Source: Actinomycetota bacterium | GTDB taxonomy: Bacteria; Actinomycetota; Actinomycetes; JACCUZ01 | Assembly: GCA_030841035.1 (NCBI GenBank) | Contig: JAVEDI010000006.1 | Location: 1-53,749 of the forward strand | Direction: 5' to 3' | DNA: 53,749 nt | In this document: in pieces, positions 37,078-46,356 of the stretch | Numbering within the stretch: the first letter of the stretch is position 1 | Layout: the number at the start of each line of letters is the position of its first letter | The notes under the pieces: model-generated | Database searches by the model: none | Told to the model about the DNA's origin: nothing | Seen by the model: the letters and a program-made list of their open reading frames with translations, nothing else | Position numbers and translations under genes: made by a program

Positions 37078-38589
37078 TCAGGCGGCGCAGTGCAGGCGGT
37101 TGCGGCCGTCGGTCTTGGCTCGGTAGAGGGCCGTGTCGACGCGCTGGACCAGGGCCTGCTGGGTCTCCTGCTGGTCCCACTGCGCGATCCCTATGCTGAC
37201 GGTCTGACCCTCCGGGGTGTTGCTGCGCAGCTTGTCGAGCACGGTGATCGCGTCGTGCAGTTCGCAGTCAGGCAGTACGACGGCGAACTCTTCGCCTCCG
37301 AAGCGGGCGATGATGTCCGTGCCACGCAGCTGTCGTAGCCATGCGCGGGTGGCTGCCTGCAGGAACTGGTCGCCGGCCGGGTGGCCGAAGGTGTCGTTGT
37401 AGCTCTTGAAGTGATCGAGGTCGAGCAGGGCGACACACAGCGGGGCGCTGGGGGTGGCCCGGTCCATGACGTCGGGCAGCAGCTCGTCGAACGCTCGGCG
37501 GTTGGGGATGTTCGTCAGCTGGTCAGTGCGAGCCAGCTTCTTCACCGTGTCCAGCAGGTCGGCCTGCTCCAGCGCCACTGCGGCCTCGATCGCCATCAGG
37601 CTCACCGCCGCAAGTGCGGCTTCGCTGGGGGTGACTGCGTGGCGCCAGCCCACCGCGAGCACGGCCACGACCTGCCCGCGGCGCACGACCGGCTCATAGA
37701 GGAGGCTCACCGCATCGACCTGGGACCGCAGGTTCTCCGCGATCCGCTCGTCGCCGGCGGCGTCGGGGATGAAGAGTCGGCGCCCGCTGAGCATGCAGCC
37801 GGCGGCGGCGGACCTGGCCGGGTCCATCGCGACGGCGGCGGAGCTGGACTCGAAGCCCACTCCGGCCGTCCGGTGCAGGGTCTGCTCGTCGCGAGGCTCC
37901 AGGAGGAATCCCACCGCCGCCCCCGTCAGGTCTCTCGCACCTTCGCAGATGACCTCTCTCGGGTCCTGGTTGACCTGCATGCTGTGACGCACCCGGGCGA
38001 CGGCCGCCAGCTGTTCGGCCAGCGCAGCGGTCTGCCGGGCCGCCTCGGCCGCAGCCGTCGTCTGAGCCTGCAGGGTGCCGACCAGCCGCTGCACGGAGAT
38101 CCCGATCAGCCCCGCCACCAACATGACGGTGAGGCCGCGCTGCAGGTCGGTGGCCGGGTAGGCGGGCGGTCCCACGAGCAGCCACGGCCCGAGGAAGACC
38201 GCGCCCGTCGCCAGCACGGCGAGCCGCAGAGCCACCCGGCCGCCGTACATCGCGAGCCACACCACGGGAAGCAGCGCCAAGGTGCCGACGCCCGACCCCG
38301 ATCCGCCGACCGCTACGCGCAACAGCATCACGACGACGAAGGACACGAGGGGCGGCACGTCCTGGGCCGCGGGGGGCAGTCGCCGCCACGGGAGGAAGAA
38401 CGCCGCCACCATGAGCGCCGCGAACGCGCCGGCGAGCAGCAGCGCACCCGGTCGTTGCAGGGCCCCGAAGGCAAGCGAGACGAGCGCGGCCAGGGCGACC
38501 AGGATGAACGGCAGCGCACGCACCGGCGACCCGGGTTCGCTGCGCGACCACCCGCGGTCGCCCGAGGGGGGAACCACGGGCTCGGCCAC
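37078..38589 (-). CDS. Membrane-bound GAF-GGDEF diguanylate cyclase
   Basis: About 503 residues from GTG 38589 (a GTG at 38607 is an alternative; anything further upstream would run into the AraC gene). Five or six membrane helices span residues 25-168 (ALPFILVALAALVSLAFGAL, AVLATGAVFLGPWLLVG, VMLVAGLIGISVQRLVG). A GAF domain is at about 205-345 (CEGARDLTGAAVGFLLEPRD, CMLSGRRLFIPDAAGDERI). The GGDEF domain covers 350-500 with DQLTNIPNRRAFDELL, LLDLDHFKSYNDTFGH and ARFGGEEFAVVLPD; GGEEF (431-435) is catalytically competent. It should make cyclic di-GMP in response to a membrane or GAF signal. Confidence 0.88.
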   Translation of the reverse strand: MAEPVVPPSGDRGWSRSEPGSPVRALPFILVALAALVSLAFGALQRPGALLLAGAFAALMVAAFFLPWRRLPPAAQDVPPLVSFVVVMLLRVAVGGSGSGVGTLALLPVVWLAMYGGRVALRLAVLATGAVFLGPWLLVGPPAYPATDLQRGLTVMLVAGLIGISVQRLVGTLQAQTTAAAEAARQTAALAEQLAAVARVRHSMQVNQDPREVICEGARDLTGAAVGFLLEPRDEQTLHRTAGVGFESSSAAVAMDPARSAAAGCMLSGRRLFIPDAAGDERIAENLRSQVDAVSLLYEPVVRRGQVVAVLAVGWRHAVTPSEAALAAVSLMAIEAAVALEQADLLDTVKKLARTDQLTNIPNRRAFDELLPDVMDRATPSAPLCVALLDLDHFKSYNDTFGHPAGDQFLQAATRAWLRQLRGTDIIARFGGEEFAVVLPDCELHDAITVLDKLRSNTPEGQTVSIGIAQWDQQETQQALVQRVDTALYRAKTDGRNRLHCAA

Positions 38590-38641
38590 ACGGGAGGTGT
38601 CGACCACCGGCCGATCGACCTTGAGGTCGGTCTGTCCCGAA

Positions 38642-39631
38642 TTAGCCGGTGATTGCGCTGTTGTGCGGTCCCGCGCCGGCCACGCCCGGCAGGCAGGACC
38701 GGGCGCACCACTCCCGCGGGGTCTCACCGTACGCCGCTCGGAAGCAGCGGCTGAAGTGCGCGGCGTCGACGAAACCGGCCGAGCGGGCGACGGCTGCGAT
38801 GGTGCGGTGCCGCGAGCGCGGGTTCGCGAGCTCGTGCCGGGCGTGCTCGAGCCGCCGCGTGCGGATGTGCTCGGTGACCGTCTGACCGGTGGGACGGAAC
38901 AGCCGCTGCAAGCAACGCAGCGAGATGCCGTGAGCCGCCGCGATCGAGGTGGGTCCGAGCGCGGGGTCGGCGAGGTGCGCATCGACGTAGCTGCGCACCC
39001 GGGCCAGGAACAGGTCGTCGCGCGCGCTGGGTGCCCCGCCGAGCGCCTGCTGCACGAGGGTGCCGACCAGGTCGACCGCGCGGCAGGTCAGCGGGCCGTT
39101 GTCACGCTGGTCGCCGGCCGCGGCGGTGACCGCGAGCTGGCCGAGGAACTGCCCGAGCAGCCGCGGGACCGTCCCCTCGGTGGGCAGGGCTACGGCCGGC
39201 GTGGCGGCGATCGTCGGCTCGGACCAGCCGAAGGACTGCCTGGGGAACTGGTAGACCGTCATGGCCCAGTCCGTCGGGAAGTGGATGTCGTACGGCGACT
39301 CGGTGTCCCAGAACGCCATCTCCCCCGGTGCGAGGACGGCCTCCCGACCGTGCTGCGCGACCACCCCGGTGCCGCGCGCCTGCACGCCGACCATGAGATA
39401 GGCCTGGCTGGACGCCTTGATGAGCGAGGGCGTACGGCGAATCGTCTGCGGTCGCGACCGCGCAGTGGCGATCCGCAGGTCGCCGAGCGAGTCGGTGGCC
39501 ACCTGACCGGTGAACGGGCGGACGTCCGTCACCGCCACGTCCAGCGGGACGTAGTGTCGCCAGACGCTCTCGTGCCAGAGCGCGACACGGTCGCTGGGGC
39601 TGAACTGCGCGGACTCGTAGACGACCGGCAT
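38642..39631 (-). CDS. AraC-family transcriptional regulator
   Basis: 329 residues from ATG 39631, chosen over an upstream start because AGGAGG lies seven bases before it. Residues 1-180 form the AraC-binding-like cupin domain (YESAQFSPSDRVALWHESV, LMVGVQARGTGVVAQ, LAPGEMAFWDTESPYDI). The C-terminal AraC helix-turn-helix pair covers about 215-315 (SIAAAHGISLRCLQRLF, TRRLEHARHELANP, RSAGFVDAAHFSRCFRAAYG). Just upstream on the same strand is a nitrilase gene, and AraC-type regulators of this kind control nitrile metabolism in related bacteria, so that is the best target guess. Confidence 0.85.
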   Translation of the reverse strand: MPVVYESAQFSPSDRVALWHESVWRHYVPLDVAVTDVRPFTGQVATDSLGDLRIATARSRPQTIRRTPSLIKASSQAYLMVGVQARGTGVVAQHGREAVLAPGEMAFWDTESPYDIHFPTDWAMTVYQFPRQSFGWSEPTIAATPAVALPTEGTVPRLLGQFLGQLAVTAAAGDQRDNGPLTCRAVDLVGTLVQQALGGAPSARDDLFLARVRSYVDAHLADPALGPTSIAAAHGISLRCLQRLFRPTGQTVTEHIRTRRLEHARHELANPRSRHRTIAAVARSAGFVDAAHFSRCFRAAYGETPREWCARSCLPGVAGAGPHNSAITG

Positions 39632-39711
39632 CGGCGGCCTCCTCAGCGTGGTCACGGCTGTGGTGCGGGCCCGATCCTCGCACAGGGACCCCGGCCCCAG
39701 CGGTGGTTCGG

Positions 39712-40776
39712 CTACTCGACCGCGGCGGCCGGCTCAAGCGCGCGCGGCGCCGGCACCGGGTCGATCTCGGTCGGTCCCGGCCGGGCCGTCTCCAACCCAG
39801 CCGGCTCCTCGTGCTCGACCAGGTTGACGACCCGGTTGGGCTGCTGGTTGAACTGCAGCTGGAACACGTCCGGCCGGGAGTAGTGCCCGACCGGGTCGGC
39901 CGCACCCTTGGCGATGGTGATCATCGAGAGGTCGATGTCGGCGTACAGCACACCCTCCTCGTCGGGGGCCAGGGGCGTCGCGAGCTCCTCACCGCCGGGG
40001 CCGTAGATGCGGGCGAAGCCGCCCCCGTAGCCGATCAGGGCACGGTGCTCGTCGGTCTGGCAGAAGAAGTCCTGCGCCTCCTTGGTGACCACCTGGGTGG
40101 AGCAGGCCACGAACGTCTGCCCCTCCATGGCGTACATCCGGGTCGCGATGACCTGCGCCTCGGCGCTGAACGCGTGCACGTGCGGCTGGTACAGCGACAT
40201 GCCCGGCCAGCCGGCGATGTGCAGCTGCTCGTGCTGGCTGAACATGGCGTACTTGGTCAGGGTCTGGAAGTGCTCCCAGCAGTTCAGTGCGCCCACGCGG
40301 GCGAAGGGCAGCTCGTAGACGGTGATGTCCGAGCCGTCCCCCTCGCCGTACACCGAGCGCTCGACGTGGGTCGGCTTGAGCTTGCGGCGCTTGGCGATCA
40401 GCTCGCCGTCGGAGCCGATGACCAGCTGGGTCATGTAGAGGCTGCCCCCCGAGCGCTCGCTGATGCCGACGACGACGGCGATCTCGTGGTCCTTCGCGGC
40501 CTGCAGCAGCCGGGCGACGTGCGGCCCGTCCATCGTCGGCGAGTTCTGGTGGTACCGGGTGTGGTAGCCGTTGGCGATGCCGTACATCGGGCTGTCCACC
40601 CAGATCTGGTACGGGTAGCCGGGAATCCAGACCTCGGGGAAGGCGATCAGCTGGGCGCCGTTGCGGGCGGCCTCGGCGATCAGCGCGACCGTCTTGTCGA
40701 CGGTGCCAGCCGCGTCGAACCACACGGGCTCGCCCTGGACGGCGGCGACGCGGAACGTGGAGGTGTAGTCGACCAT
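39712..40776 (-). CDS. Nitrilase
   Basis: 354 residues from ATG 40776. The Glu-Lys-Cys triad is visible: Glu 48 (AFPEVWIPGYPY), Lys 132 (AKRRKLKPTHVERSVYGEGD) and Cys 166 (GALNCWEHFQ). The long C-terminal tail (beyond about 310) is usual for true nitrilases. It hydrolyses an organic nitrile directly to acid and ammonia; the segment LNCWEHF is that of aliphatic or arylacetonitrile nitrilases. It is followed by the AraC-type regulator gene 80 bases downstream. Confidence 0.9.
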   Translation of the reverse strand: MVDYTSTFRVAAVQGEPVWFDAAGTVDKTVALIAEAARNGAQLIAFPEVWIPGYPYQIWVDSPMYGIANGYHTRYHQNSPTMDGPHVARLLQAAKDHEIAVVVGISERSGGSLYMTQLVIGSDGELIAKRRKLKPTHVERSVYGEGDGSDITVYELPFARVGALNCWEHFQTLTKYAMFSQHEQLHIAGWPGMSLYQPHVHAFSAEAQVIATRMYAMEGQTFVACSTQVVTKEAQDFFCQTDEHRALIGYGGGFARIYGPGGEELATPLAPDEEGVLYADIDLSMITIAKGAADPVGHYSRPDVFQLQFNQQPNRVVNLVEHEEPAGLETARPGPTEIDPVPAPRALEPAAAVE

Positions 40777-40946
40777 GTGGTGATCCTTCGCTCGGCCCAG
40801 TGCGTGGGCGTCAGGCTAGGAGGGTTCCCACGGCGCGAGTTGTCCGTGCGCGTCAGGGTCCTTGACCGTACGCGACACGCAACCAGCCGGACCTCCTCGG
40901 CAGGGCGCCGGTCAGCCCGCGAGTCGCTGCCTACGGCGACGACGCC

Positions 40947-42452
40947 TCACCAGCCCTGCGCCAGCCGGTAGTAGCTCTGGTTCCACCGCAGCTCCTTCGC
41001 GAAGGTGCGGACGTCGGTGCCGGCGTCGATGACGAGCAGCTCGGTGCGCGCCATCTCGGCGAAGTCGGCCAGGGCTTCACGCCCGACCGCTGAGCTGAGC
41101 ACGGTGTGGTGCGGGCCACCGGCGAGCAGCCAGCACTCCGCGGACGTGGTGAGGCTGGGCCTCGGGCTCCAGACCGCGCGCGCGACGGGCAGCCGTGGGA
41201 GCGGCTGGTCGGGCGCGACGACGTCGATCTCGTTGGCGGTCAGCCGCAGCCGGCCGCCGACATCGGACATGCCCACCACGAGCGCCGCGCCGGGTGCCGC
41301 GGTGAAGACCATGCGCACGGGGTCCTCACGGGCCCCGATCGAGAGCGGGTGGACCTCGACCGTCGGTGTCCCTGCCGCGATGGTCGGGCAGACCTCGAGC
41401 ATGTGCGCACCGAGGATGCGCTGCTCGCCCGGACCCCAGTGGTAGGTGTAGTCCTCCATGAACGAGGTGCCTCCGGGGCAGCCGACGGCCATCACCTTGA
41501 GGATCCGCAGCAGCGCCGAGGTCTTCCAGTCGCCTTCGCCCCCGAAGCCGTAGCCGTCAGCCATCAGCCGTTGCACCGCCAGACCCGGCAGCTGCCGCAG
41601 GCCGCCGAGGTCCTGGAAGTTCGTGGTGAACGCGGTGAACCCGCCCGCCTCGAGGAACTGCCGCAGACCCAGCTCGATCCGCGCGCCGTAGCGCAGCGAC
41701 TGGTGACGGTCACCGCCGCGGCGAAGCTCCGGGGCCACCTCGTAGGTCTCTTCGTACTCGCGCACGAGCGTGTCGACGTCGGCATCGGCGCTCGCGTCGA
41801 CGGCGGTCACCAGCTCGTTGACGCCGAAGGCGTTGACCGAGACACCCAGTGTCGCCTGGGCTCCGACCTTGTCGCCGTCGGTCACCGCGACGTCGCGCAT
41901 GTTGTCACCGAAGCGCGCCATCTTCAGCGATCGCGACGCCTGCCAGCCAGTGGCCGCGCGGGCCCAGTCGGAGACGCGCTGCGCGACCGCGGGGTCGGTG
42001 ACGTGACCGGCGACCGTCTTGCGCGCGATGCCGAGCCGCGACTGGATGTAGCCGAACTCCCGGTCACCGTGCGCGGCCTGGTTGAGGTTCATGAAGTCCA
42101 TGTCGAGCTCGGCCCACGGCAACGACTGGTTGGCCTGGGTGTGCAGGTGCAGCAGCGGTTTGCCGAGCGCCTCCAGCCCGGCGATCCACGCCTTGGCCGG
42201 GGAGAAGGTGTGCATCCAGGTGATGACCCCTACCACCGAGTCGTCGGCCGTCGCGTCGAGCATCGCCCGGCGGATGCCGTCGGAGGTCGTCAGCACCGGC
42301 TTCCACACGACGCGCGGCAGCGCGTGCAGCGACTCGCGGAGCTGCTCGCACACCTGCTGCGACTGCTGCGCCACCTGCGCGAGCACGTCGTCGCCGTACA
42401 GCGGCTGACTCCCCGTGAGGAACCAGATCTCGAGGTCGGCCGCGGTGCTCAC
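40947..42452 (-). CDS. araA: L-arabinose isomerase
   Basis: 501 residues from GTG 42452, which overlaps the araD stop by four bases. Motifs: [104 protein letters not shown] and [20 protein letters not shown], with the metal-binding Glu and His residues of the family. It converts L-arabinose to L-ribulose, the first step of arabinose use. It is the last gene of the araBDA operon. Confidence 0.96.
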   Translation of the reverse strand: MSTAADLEIWFLTGSQPLYGDDVLAQVAQQSQQVCEQLRESLHALPRVVWKPVLTTSDGIRRAMLDATADDSVVGVITWMHTFSPAKAWIAGLEALGKPLLHLHTQANQSLPWAELDMDFMNLNQAAHGDREFGYIQSRLGIARKTVAGHVTDPAVAQRVSDWARAATGWQASRSLKMARFGDNMRDVAVTDGDKVGAQATLGVSVNAFGVNELVTAVDASADADVDTLVREYEETYEVAPELRRGGDRHQSLRYGARIELGLRQFLEAGGFTAFTTNFQDLGGLRQLPGLAVQRLMADGYGFGGEGDWKTSALLRILKVMAVGCPGGTSFMEDYTYHWGPGEQRILGAHMLEVCPTIAAGTPTVEVHPLSIGAREDPVRMVFTAAPGAALVVGMSDVGGRLRLTANEIDVVAPDQPLPRLPVARAVWSPRPSLTTSAECWLLAGGPHHTVLSSAVGREALADFAEMARTELLVIDAGTDVRTFAKELRWNQSYYRLAQGW

Positions 42453-43147
42453 CAGGACTCCTTCTGGCCGTAGGCGTTCTGATAGCGGTCGTGGAGCCGG
42501 TCTACGTCGGCGCTCGGGATCGGCAGCGGCTCGCCGAGCTGGCGAGAGAGGTGAACGGTGCGGGCCACGTCCTCGCACATGACGGCCGCCTTGACGGCGT
42601 CGCGCGGGGTGGCCCCGATCGTGAAGACACCGTGGTTCTGCATGAGAACCGCGGGCGAGCGGTGGCCGCGCAGCGTGGCGACGATGCCTTGCCCGATGGA
42701 GTCGTCGCCGATCAGCGCGAACGGCCCGACCGGGATCTCGCCGCCGAACTCGTCGGCCATCGCCGTGAGGACGCACGGGACGGCTTCCCCCCGCGCGGCC
42801 CAGGCGGAGGCGTACGTCGAGTGGGTGTGCACGACGCCGCCCACCTCGGGCATCGCGCGGTAGACGTAGGCATGCGCCGCCGTGTCGCTGGACGGCCTGT
42901 GGCTGCCCTCGACCACGGCACCGTCGAGGTCGCACACGATCATCGACTCCGGGGTGAGGTCGGGGTAGTCGACCCCGCTGGGCTTGATGACCATCAGGTC
43001 GTGGCCGACGACGCGGCCGGACACGTTGCCGGCTGTCCACGCCACCAGGCCGTACGCCCTCAGCTGCGCGTGCAGTGCCGCCACGGCCTCGCGGACGGCG
43101 GCAACCGCCGCCGCACGGTCGACGCCGACCGACAGCTGGGTGCTCAT
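42449..43147 (-). CDS. araD: L-ribulose-5-phosphate 4-epimerase
   Basis: 232 residues from ATG 43147, coupled to araB by a four-base overlap and to araA in the same way. The class II aldolase/epimerase fold is shown by [79 protein letters not shown] and [20 protein letters not shown]. The His residues of the THSTYA and NHGVF motifs bind the zinc. It makes D-xylulose-5-phosphate for the pentose phosphate pathway. Confidence 0.96.
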   Translation of the reverse strand: MSTQLSVGVDRAAAVAAVREAVAALHAQLRAYGLVAWTAGNVSGRVVGHDLMVIKPSGVDYPDLTPESMIVCDLDGAVVEGSHRPSSDTAAHAYVYRAMPEVGGVVHTHSTYASAWAARGEAVPCVLTAMADEFGGEIPVGPFALIGDDSIGQGIVATLRGHRSPAVLMQNHGVFTIGATPRDAVKAAVMCEDVARTVHLSRQLGEPLPIPSADVDRLHDRYQNAYGQKESW

Positions 43148-44889
43148 CGGGCGCTCGCCTCGCGTCGGATCCTGCGCAGGCGCGCCATCACGTCGTTGCC
43201 TCCTCGGCCGAACCAGTCGTGCAGGGCGCGGTACTCGGCGTACAGCGCGTCGTAGGCCGCGCCCCGGCTCTCGTCGGGCGTGTAGACGGCCGGTTCACGG
43301 CGTCCCATCGCTGCCGCGGCGGCTCGGACGTCGGGGTAGGCGCCGGCGGCGACGGCAGCGTGGATCGCCGAGCCGAGCGCCGGGCCCTGCGTCGAGGCGA
43401 CGATGCTGAGCGGCAGCCGGGTGACGTCGCTGTAGATCTGCATCAGCAGCGCGTTCTTCACCAGGCCGCCGGCGATCACCAGCTCGGTGACCGGCACGCC
43501 GGCGGCCTGGAACGCCTCGACGATGGTGCGGGTGCCGAAGGCGGTCGCCTCGAGCAGGGCGCGGTAGACATCCTCCGGCCGCGTGGCGAGGGTCAGGCCG
43601 ACGACCAGCCCGGAGAGCTCGTGGTCGACCAGTACCGAGCGGTTGCCGCTGTGCCAGTCGAGGGCGACGAGCCCGTGCTGCCCGACCGGCTGGCCGGATG
43701 CCTTCTCGGTGAGCAGCTCGTGCACGCCGACGCCACGGGCCGCCGCCTCGTCGACGTACGCCGCAGGAACGCACCGGTTGACGAACCAGCCGAAGATGTC
43801 ACCGACGCCGCTCTGGCCCGCCTCGTAGCCCCAGAGCCCGGCGACGATGCCGCCGTCGACGACGCCGCACATGCCGGGGACCTCGGCGAAGGTGTCCGAG
43901 CTCATCACGTGGCAGGTCGAGGTGCCCATGATGGCGACCATCTGGCCCGGCTCGACCGCCCCTGCGGCGGGCGCCGTCACATGGGCGTCGACGTTGCCGA
44001 CGCTGACCGCGATGCCTTCGGGCAGGCCGGTCCAGGCTGCGGCACGGGCCGTCAGTCCACCGGCGCGCGCGCCGAGCTGACCGACCGGCGCCGCGACCTT
44101 GTCGCGCACGAAGCCCGCGAAGGCGGGGTTGAGCGCCGCGAGGTAGTCCTCCGAGGGGTAGACGCCCTCCTGACGGATCGCCTTGTAGCCGTCCGTGCAG
44201 GCGTTGCGCAGGTAGTTCCCGGTGAGCTGCCAGACGATCCAGTCGGCGGCCTCGACCCAGCGCTCGGTCCGGGCGTAGACCTGCGGGTCCTCCTCGAGCA
44301 GCTGGAGGGCCTTGGCGAACTGCCACTCGCAGGAGATCTTGCCGCCGTAGCGCCCGATCCACGGCTCGCCGCGCTCGTGCGCGAGGGCGTTGATGCGGTC
44401 GGCGTGCGGCTGGGCGGCGTGGTGCTTCCACAGCTTCACGTAGGCGTGCGGACGGTCAGCCAGCTCGGCAAGCTCGCACAGCGGCGTGCCGTCGGCCAGG
44501 GTCGGAAGCACCGTGCACGCGGTGACGTCGGTCCCGAGGCCGATCACGTCCAGGGCCGGTACGCCGGCGGCCGCGAGCGCCTTGGGCACCGCCTGCCGTA
44601 GCACCTCCACGTAGTCGCCCGGCACCTGCAGCGCCCAGTCGGGCGGCAGTGGCGCGCCCGTCGCGGCCAGCACGTCGTCCATCACACCGTGGCGGTAGTC
44701 GTGCACCGCCGAGCCGAGCTCCGCGCCGTCCGACACCCGTACGACGACGGCCCGACCGGACAGGGTGCCGTAGTCCACCCCCACCACGACCGGCGTCCCG
44801 GGCTCCCGGGCCGGCGCGCCCGAGACGGTCGGCGCGCCCGAGGCGGTCGGCGCGCCCGAGGCGGGCTGACGGCGGTCTGGCCCGGGCAC
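43144..44889 (-). CDS. araB: Ribulokinase with a repeat-bearing N-terminus
   Basis: 581 residues from GTG 44889, slightly longer than usual because of about 30 extra residues at the start ([16 protein letters not shown]) encoded by a tandem repeat. The FGGY kinase begins [17 protein letters not shown] and continues with [73 protein letters not shown] and [19 protein letters not shown]. It phosphorylates L-ribulose. The true start could be a later GTG, since the conserved part begins near residue 34. It is the first gene of araBDA, read from an operator-bearing promoter. Confidence 0.94.
   Translation of the reverse strand: MPGPDRRQPASGAPTASGAPTVSGAPAREPGTPVVVGVDYGTLSGRAVVVRVSDGAELGSAVHDYRHGVMDDVLAATGAPLPPDWALQVPGDYVEVLRQAVPKALAAAGVPALDVIGLGTDVTACTVLPTLADGTPLCELAELADRPHAYVKLWKHHAAQPHADRINALAHERGEPWIGRYGGKISCEWQFAKALQLLEEDPQVYARTERWVEAADWIVWQLTGNYLRNACTDGYKAIRQEGVYPSEDYLAALNPAFAGFVRDKVAAPVGQLGARAGGLTARAAAWTGLPEGIAVSVGNVDAHVTAPAAGAVEPGQMVAIMGTSTCHVMSSDTFAEVPGMCGVVDGGIVAGLWGYEAGQSGVGDIFGWFVNRCVPAAYVDEAAARGVGVHELLTEKASGQPVGQHGLVALDWHSGNRSVLVDHELSGLVVGLTLATRPEDVYRALLEATAFGTRTIVEAFQAAGVPVTELVIAGGLVKNALLMQIYSDVTRLPLSIVASTQGPALGSAIHAAVAAGAYPDVRAAAAAMGRREPAVYTPDESRGAAYDALYAEYRALHDWFGRGGNDVMARLRRIRREASAR
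44811..44864. repeat. 18-bp tandem repeat in the 5' end of araB
   Basis: CGAGACGGTCGGCGCGCC at 44821-44838 is followed by CGAGGCGGTCGGCGCGCC (44839-44856), with partial units on both sides. It encodes the repeated six-residue unit ([12 protein letters not shown]). The period is a multiple of three, so gain or loss of units changes length without frameshift. Confidence 0.85.
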
Positions 44890-44951
44890 GGCGCTCCTTC
44901 GGCGAAGGACAGGCAGGACGCAGGTGAGGGATCACCCAGCAAGGCCGCAAT

Positions 44952-44965
44952 TGTTAACGCTCACA
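44952..44965. promoter_or_regulatory. AraR-type operator upstream of araBDA
   Basis: TGTTAACGCTCACA, a near-palindromic LacI-family site, 63 bases ahead of the araB GTG and ten bases from the end of the regulator gene. A matching site lies in front of the regulator. It should bind the LacI-type protein encoded at 44975-46060, with arabinose or a related sugar as inducer. Confidence 0.75.
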
Positions 44966-44974
44966 TCATCCGCG

Positions 44975-46060
44975 TCAAGGACCGGGAGTCGCGCCGGACG
45001 CACCGCCGGGCCGGGGTGCGCCTGCCGGCGGCCCGGTGCTGGCGCGGACGAGCAGCTGCGGCCGGATGGCCGGTCGCGCCACGGCGGGTCGTCCCTCGAT
45101 CCGGGCCATCAGCAGCTCGATGCAGCGCCGACCGACCTCGCCGAAGTCCTGGCGCAGCGTGGTCAGCGGGGGCGGGTAGAAGGCAGCCTCGGGGATGTCG
45201 TCGAAGCCCACGACGCTGACGTCGTCCGGCGCGCCCAGCCCGGCCTCGGCCAGCGCCCGAAGCAGGCCGAGCGCCATCTGGTCGTTGGCCACGAAGATCG
45301 CGCTGACCTCGCCGCGCGCCACCGGGCCGGCCAGCTCGCGGCCTGCCGCGTAGCCCGACCGGGCAGTCCAGTCGCCGGCAAGCACGTCACGGACTTCTCG
45401 TCCGGCGTCGAGCAGCGCCGACTGCCAGCCGCGCATCCGCGCCTGCGCCTCCAGCCATCCGTCGGGGCCGGCCACGTGCACCACCGTCTGGTGGCCCAGC
45501 GCGAGCAGATGCCGAGTCGCCGCCCGGGCGCCGGCGTGCTGGTCGACCACAACTCCTGTTTCCGCAGCCAGGTCGGTGGCCTCGACCTCGACCAGCGGTA
45601 CGTCGATGGAGAGGCCGCGCAGCGCTTCCACCGCGGAGCGCAGTGGGGAGATCGCCACGAGACCCTCGACACCGGCGCCCATCAGGTGGTCGACGGCCTC
45701 GCGCATGTGCCGGCGGTCGACCTGACGAAGGCTGACCAGGTTGATGAAGTAGCCGCCCGCCCGGGCGGCCCCCTCGATGGCGAACAGCGTGCTGGACGGG
45801 CCGTACTGCGAGGTCTCGACGCTGATCACGCCCAGGGTGCAGGTCGAGCGGGTCGCCAGAGCGCGCGCCGCGGTGTTGCGCCGGTACCCCAGCTGCGCGA
45901 TCGCGATCTCCACCCGCTCACGGGTCTGCGGTGCGACGTTCGGATGGAGGTTGAGCACCCGCGAGACGGTCTGGTGGGACACCCCCGCCAGCCGGGCGAC
46001 GTCGGCCATGACCGGCGCCGTCGCCCGCTCGTGTGGCCCGTGCGTCGTCACCTGCGTCAC
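44975..46060 (-). CDS. LacI-family regulator of the arabinose operon (AraR-like)
   Basis: 361 residues. The helix-turn-helix and hinge are at residues 18-65 (VMADVARLAGVSHQTVSRVL, PNVAPQTRERVEIAIAQLGY, AARALATRSTCTLGVIS). The sugar-binding domain follows with VSAIFVANDQMALGLLRALA, VSVVGFDDIPEAAFYPPPLT and LRQDFGEVGRRCIELLMARI. Both its own promoter and araB carry TGT(G/T)AACGCTCACA sites, which strongly links it to araBDA as an autoregulated repressor. It reads in the same direction as the operon, 85 bases upstream of araB. The N-terminal 17 residues are poorly conserved and the start may be slightly downstream. Confidence 0.92.
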   Translation of the reverse strand: MTQVTTHGPHERATAPVMADVARLAGVSHQTVSRVLNLHPNVAPQTRERVEIAIAQLGYRRNTAARALATRSTCTLGVISVETSQYGPSSTLFAIEGAARAGGYFINLVSLRQVDRRHMREAVDHLMGAGVEGLVAISPLRSAVEALRGLSIDVPLVEVEATDLAAETGVVVDQHAGARAATRHLLALGHQTVVHVAGPDGWLEAQARMRGWQSALLDAGREVRDVLAGDWTARSGYAAGRELAGPVARGEVSAIFVANDQMALGLLRALAEAGLGAPDDVSVVGFDDIPEAAFYPPPLTTLRQDFGEVGRRCIELLMARIEGRPAVARPAIRPQLLVRASTGPPAGAPRPGGASGATPGP

Positions 46061-46069
46061 CCCTCATCC

Positions 46070-46083
46070 TGTGAACGCTCACA
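46070..46083. promoter_or_regulatory. AraR-type operator upstream of the LacI-family regulator
   Basis: TGTGAACGCTCACA, ten bases ahead of the regulator start and identical to the araB site at 13 of 14 positions. Implies autoregulation. Confidence 0.75.
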
Positions 46084-46356
46084 CGACCGTCCCAAAACTA
46101 GCGGCGGCCGTCGACCTCCGCCATGGCTGGCGCACCCCGTGTCGCCGGCCGCAGTGGCTGTCTCGCGGCGGCTGTCTCGACGTGCCCCAGCGGCGACGGG
46201 ACCCAAGGTCGCGACATATCGGATGGTGCTGCGGGCTCACCCTCGACCGGTCGTCGAGCACACGGCTACGGATCGGTGAGCTGCAAGTCCTCGTCCATGT
46301 GACGAACCGACGCTCATGCCGATGAGTGTGCGACTACTGAGGTGACATGTCGGGGC
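46084..46356. other. Intergenic stretch, nothing identified
   Basis: No coding frame with a convincing start, codon pattern or family motif, and no tRNA or rRNA. It would carry the promoter of the LacI-family gene. Beyond it, towards higher positions, base composition falls and the sequence looks less like the rest of the window. Confidence 0.5.

Noticed and set aside
38590-38982. Longer N-terminus for the GGDEF protein
   Set aside because: It would overlap the AraC-type gene, whose helix-turn-helix is in the other frame and clearly real.
40947-43040. A 697-codon frame starting inside araD
   Set aside because: The first 196 codons are a shadow of araD; real araA starts at GTG 42452.
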